A stretch of 7,796 bases of DNA from Bdellovibrionales bacterium (GTDB lineage: Bacteria > Bdellovibrionota > Bdellovibrionia > Bdellovibrionales > UBA1609): positions 1 to 7,796 of the forward strand of contig DAIDJH010000078.1 in assembly GCA_027451425.1 (NCBI GenBank), read 5' to 3'. Positions 6,500-7,796 of the stretch are shown one piece after another. The notes beneath the pieces are model-generated. The model did no database searches, was not told the DNA's origin, and saw only the letters and a program-made list of their open reading frames with translations. The first letter of the stretch is position 1. Each line of letters opens with the position of its first letter. Both the position numbers and the translations under genes were made by a program.

Positions 6500-7796
6500 A
6501 TGTACAAACCCTCGCGTCCGATTCGCATTGTTACAGCGGCGTCGCTGTTTGATGGTCACGATGCCAGCATCAATATCATGCGACGAATTTTACAAGACAT
6601 GGGTGCGGAAGTGATTCACCTTGGGCACAATCGCTCGGTGAACGACGTCGTCACGGCGGCGTTGCAAGAAGCCGCACAAGGGATTGCTGTTAGCTCGTAT
6701 CAGGGCGGGCACATGGAATACTTCAAGTATATGAAGGATCTATTGCGCGAAGCCGGTGCGCCGTATGTAAAAATCTACGGCGGCGGCGGTGGCGTTATTA
6801 TTTACGAGGAAAAACACGCCTTAGAACAATATGGTATCGATCAAATTTTTCACCCTGACGATGGTCGGCGATTGGGGCTTGAGGGTATGATCGAGACGAT
6901 CATTCGCGGTTGTGATTTTGACTTGGTCGAGGCGGCTTTTGCTTCTCATCCGTCATTGAAAAAAGTAAGTCAGAGTCGTGCAGCCCAAGGCGTAGTCCCC
7001 CATCGCGATTTGGGGCTATTCATAGCGGCGCTTGAAGAAAAATCACAGCAAACGTCAGTGCAAGCGGAGTGGCGCGAGCGACTTTCGAGTTTTAGACGAG
7101 CCACCGATAAATCAGCGCCTCTGGTGTTGGGAGTCACCGGCACGGGCGGTGCTGGTAAATCAAGCCTTGTGGATGAATTGATTCAACGATTTTTAAATGT
7201 ATTTTCGAACATTAAAATCGGGGTCGTATGCGTTGACCCATCAAAGCAAAAGACGGGCGGGGGATTGCTTGGCGATCGCATTCGCATGAACTCCCTGAGC
7301 CGTGACCGGGTTTTTATGCGATCGATGGCAACGCGCGGGTCGGGGCGTGAAATTGCGACAGAGTTGCCGACGGTTCTTGCCGCGCTCAAAGATCTCGACT
7401 TCGATTTGCTGATCGCCGAAACTTCGGGGATTGGTCAGGGAAGTTCCGCGATTCTTGAAGTTGCTGATCTGAGTCTCTATGTGATGACAGCAGAGTTCGG
7501 CGCGCAGTCACAACTCGAAAAAATCGATATGATCGATTATGCCGATCTCATCGCCATCAACAAAGCCGATCGTCGCGGGGCGGACGATGCTTTTCGTGAC
7601 GTTTCAAAACAATATCGCCGTTCCCATAAGCTTTTTGATAACAGCGCAGCGGTGCCGGTATTTCTCACGCAAGCATCGAATTTTAATGACCGCGGCGTGA
7701 ATGCGCTTTTTTCGTCTTTGTGTGAAAAGCTAAAATGGACTTTGCAACCGGCGCAGCGCGAGCAACTTCGCGATACAGAAAAACAAACAATCGTGC
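6500..7796 (+). CDS. icmF: fused isobutyryl-CoA mutase IcmF, N-terminal part (cut by window end)
   Basis: Coenzyme B12-dependent carbon-skeleton rearrangement of n-butyryl-CoA and isobutyryl-CoA. The 432 visible codons are open to the edge and cover the first two of the three IcmF modules. Residues about 5-140 are the B12-binding domain: DGHDASI with lower-ligand H20, then SSYQGGH at 65-71 and GGGGG at 94-98. Residues about 205-420 are the G-protein chaperone (MeaB/ArgK-like) domain: Walker A GTGGAGKS at 214-221, DPSKQKTGGGLLGDRIRMN beginning at D246, AETSG at 306-310 and the guanine-specificity motif NKAD at 354-357. The TIM-barrel mutase domain should follow beyond the window, since complete IcmF proteins run to roughly 1,100 residues. 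The ATG lies 2 nt after the crotonase stop, with GGGA 8 nt upstream as the likely ribosome site. A pivalyl-CoA or related mutase specificity cannot be excluded without the substrate pocket. Confidence 0.92.
   Translation, partial: MYKPSRPIRIVTAASLFDGHDASINIMRRILQDMGAEVIHLGHNRSVNDVVTAALQEAAQGIAVSSYQGGHMEYFKYMKDLLREAGAPYVKIYGGGGGVIIYEEKHALEQYGIDQIFHPDDGRRLGLEGMIETIIRGCDFDLVEAAFASHPSLKKVSQSRAAQGVVPHRDLGLFIAALEEKSQQTSVQAEWRERLSSFRRATDKSAPLVLGVTGTGGAGKSSLVDELIQRFLNVFSNIKIGVVCVDPSKQKTGGGLLGDRIRMNSLSRDRVFMRSMATRGSGREIATELPTVLAALKDLDFDLLIAETSGIGQGSSAILEVADLSLYVMTAEFGAQSQLEKIDMIDYADLIAINKADRRGADDAFRDVSKQYRRSHKLFDNSAAVPVFLTQASNFNDRGVNALFSSLCEKLKWTLQPAQREQLRDTEKQTIV

Overview
The window is a protein-dense piece of chromosome from a Gram-negative bacterium. 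The evidence for that is a lipoprotein signal, an outer-membrane beta-barrel and a Sec signal peptide. The mix of a secreted trypsin-like lipoprotein, a rhomboid protease, an unusual RelA/SpoT-like protein and a fused B12 mutase suits the deltaproteobacterial/Bdellovibrionota type of genome. That placement is inference, and no 16S or other marker is present. I see no tRNA, rRNA, CRISPR array, insertion sequence or phage gene. By eye, base composition looks even throughout.

Layout. (1) 48-1124 (+) encodes a lipid-anchored S1-type serine protease. It runs tail-to-tail into a rhomboid intramembrane protease on the opposite strand (1578-895), and the two coding regions overlap by 230 bp. (2) A short divergent intergenic region (1579-1660) holds two inverted repeats. 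It leads into a two-gene unit joined by an ATGA overlap: a 355-residue protein with RelA/SpoT-synthetase-like motifs (1661-2728) and a PlsC-type acyltransferase (2725-3510). (3) A 245-nt leader region precedes an outer-membrane porin-like protein (best start 3756, ending 4805). (4) After 27 nt comes a tightly packed run: 3-hydroxybutyryl-CoA dehydrogenase (4833-5711), enoyl-CoA hydratase (5718-6497) and the first 432 codons of a fused isobutyryl-CoA mutase, IcmF (from 6500, running off the right edge).

How the genes fit together. The last three genes form a coherent short-chain acyl-CoA module. Crotonase and the dehydrogenase interconvert crotonyl-CoA, 3-hydroxybutyryl-CoA and acetoacetyl-CoA. 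IcmF interconverts n-butyryl-CoA and isobutyryl-CoA using coenzyme B12 and its own G-protein chaperone domain. Together they link straight-chain C4 metabolism to branched (valine / iso-fatty acid) metabolism. The porin may be co-transcribed with them. The PlsC pair points to phospholipid synthesis, perhaps coupled to a nucleotide signal if the upstream protein is an active (p)ppGpp-type enzyme.

The items most worth a second look are the divergent RelA/SpoT-like protein coupled to plsC, and the protease/rhomboid overlap, in which the coding strand of one gene crosses the catalytic-histidine helix of the other.
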